This document shows, piece after piece, positions 36,293 to 37,341 of a stretch of DNA of 37,341 bases. Location: positions 1 to 37,341 of the forward strand of contig JADHVC010000009.1 of assembly GCA_016784175.1 (NCBI GenBank), given 5' to 3'. The notes beneath the pieces were generated by a model. That model was not told where the DNA came from. It saw only the letters and a list, made by a program, of their open reading frames with translations, and ran no database searches. The stretch's first letter is position 1; each line of letters starts with the position of its first letter. The position numbers and the translations under genes are program-made. This DNA is from Patescibacteria group bacterium (GTDB lineage Bacteria > Patescibacteriota > Patescibacteriia > Patescibacteriales > BS150m-G62).

Positions 36293-37201
36293 ATGGAACA
36301 TTATGATGCAAAACGCAGCCACGTCGGGCTAAAAGCCCTAGGAGTCATGGCAATAGCGGTTGCCATAGGAGTATTTGGACTGGCCGTTGCGGCCTATTCT
36401 GGGAAAGCCCAGGCAATCGGAGAAACGGCTCAAGCCCCACTGGAACAGACGCAACCGGTCAGCGCAGAGGATGAAGAGAAAAGACGTCTTAAAAAGGCAA
36501 TGAGTGTTGGATCAAGTCTCACTGCGCAAGCCTCAGGGCGCGTAGACGCTTTTTACGCAACCTTCCAGGACAAGGACCTAAGCGAAGCACTTATCGCAGC
36601 GATCGGCGTATTCCCAAGCAAGTTCGAACCAATCATGGAGAGCCGAATTAAAGCCATGAAGGCACAAATGTATGGACAGGTAGGCAAAAACACCTCTGAC
36701 ATTGAAGTCATTGTCCCAGAGGTCAAAGCCAACAAAGCTGTGACAACATCTTTTATCGGCATGGAATTGAACGATGCAAAAGTCGACCCAGCTTACCGGA
36801 AGCTTCTCGCCACTGCAATCCGAACGAGCGGTGAAGAGGGCATGACCGCCTTGAACTATACACACGAGAGCGGTAGAAATATACAAAAGAAAGCCTATGC
36901 GAATTTGTCCGCAAAAGTAAGCAAAAAAGCCGACAAAACCGCATTGGCCGAAGTGCAAGCTGTTGCAGCACGCAACAGTGCACTGTTTGGGCCATGCCAG
37001 TGGGCAGACCCCCTGACTGGAGAGCCGAAACCCGGCTGCAAAGTAGAATCATTTGTGCAGCACATGCCGGATCAGTTCATAGCAGGGACGTTCGCCGGGC
37101 AAAAATTGCCCACCGTAAACCTGCCAGACCCATGGAATAATACACCGAACAATGCACCAGCACCGGTCGCCAACCCCATAATGACCTTCACAACCAACTA
37201 A
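36293..37201 (+). CDS. Hypothetical exported protein, high-GC gene
   Basis: 302 aa, N-terminal hydrophobic segment ALGVMAIAVAIGVFGLAVAAYSGKAQA, GGAG-type RBS, downstream terminator. Confidence 0.7.
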   Translation: MEHYDAKRSHVGLKALGVMAIAVAIGVFGLAVAAYSGKAQAIGETAQAPLEQTQPVSAEDEEKRRLKKAMSVGSSLTAQASGRVDAFYATFQDKDLSEALIAAIGVFPSKFEPIMESRIKAMKAQMYGQVGKNTSDIEVIVPEVKANKAVTTSFIGMELNDAKVDPAYRKLLATAIRTSGEEGMTALNYTHESGRNIQKKAYANLSAKVSKKADKTALAEVQAVAARNSALFGPCQWADPLTGEPKPGCKVESFVQHMPDQFIAGTFAGQKLPTVNLPDPWNNTPNNAPAPVANPIMTFTTN

Positions 37202-37224
37202 CGATCATTCACACCCAACAAGGC

Positions 37225-37253
37225 AGGGGAGGCATAGCCTCCCCTCATTTTTT
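37225..37253 (+). terminator. Intrinsic terminator
   Basis: AGGGGAGGC-ATA-GCCTCCCCT-CATTTTTT. Confidence 0.85.
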
Positions 37254-37280
37254 ATCTTGTACTTTTGGAAGGTGAAAACG

Positions 37281-37341
37281 ATGAGAAACATGAGATATCT
37301 TATATTTGTTGGTATGGTAATATCAGCATTGGCACTCGCAG
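37281..37341 (+). CDS. 5' end of a putative exported protein, truncated by window edge
   Basis: GGAAGGTG RBS-like then ATG; MRNMRYLIFVGMVISALALA looks like a signal peptide. Confidence 0.5.
   Translation, partial: MRNMRYLIFVGMVISALALA

Noticed and set aside
36578-36958. 126-aa minus-strand ORF
   Set aside because: Antisense to the exported-protein CDS; long open frame explained by higher GC.
1-37341. CRISPR array, tRNA or rRNA genes
   Set aside because: No regularly spaced repeats and no tRNA/rRNA signature found by eye; automated tools could still find a missed tRNA.

Overview
AT-rich bacterial window whose gene content fits a Candidate Phyla Radiation (Patescibacteria) genome; this assignment is inference, with no database search. 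The core is one minus-strand ribosomal super-operon that fuses str, S10 and spc: rpsL-rpsG-fusA-(small acidic ORF)-tuf-rpsJ-rplC-rplD-rplW-rplB-rpsS-rplV-rpsC-rplP-rpmC-rpsQ-rplN-rplX-rplE-rpsN-rpsH-rplF-rplR-rpsE-rplO-secY, with no rpmD/L30. Downstream are a CaCA exchanger, adk, map, ruvX/yqgF and rplJ-rplL. The flanks hold a second CaCA exchanger, a cold-shock protein, a PP2C-like/beta-propeller membrane protein, tgt, a DUF4012 protein, a GT4 glycosyltransferase and two plus-strand exported-protein genes of clearly higher GC. The strongest non-coding signals are: (1) a 189-bp full-length palindromic MITE-like insertion with 23-bp terminal inverted repeats (21/23 identical) and an 8-bp target-site duplication between secY and the exchanger; (2) an L10-leader-like RNA coupled to an intrinsic terminator, with a perfect 7-nt antiterminator pairing, upstream of rplJ; (3) a second attenuator-like leader at about 2490-2585; (4) a possible new structured RNA at about 660-946; (5) a shared promoter architecture in front of the two high-GC exported-protein genes. 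Protein-level oddities are a Tgt without its three Zn-binding cysteines and with an altered substrate loop, and an S12 with Pro90 replaced by Gly.
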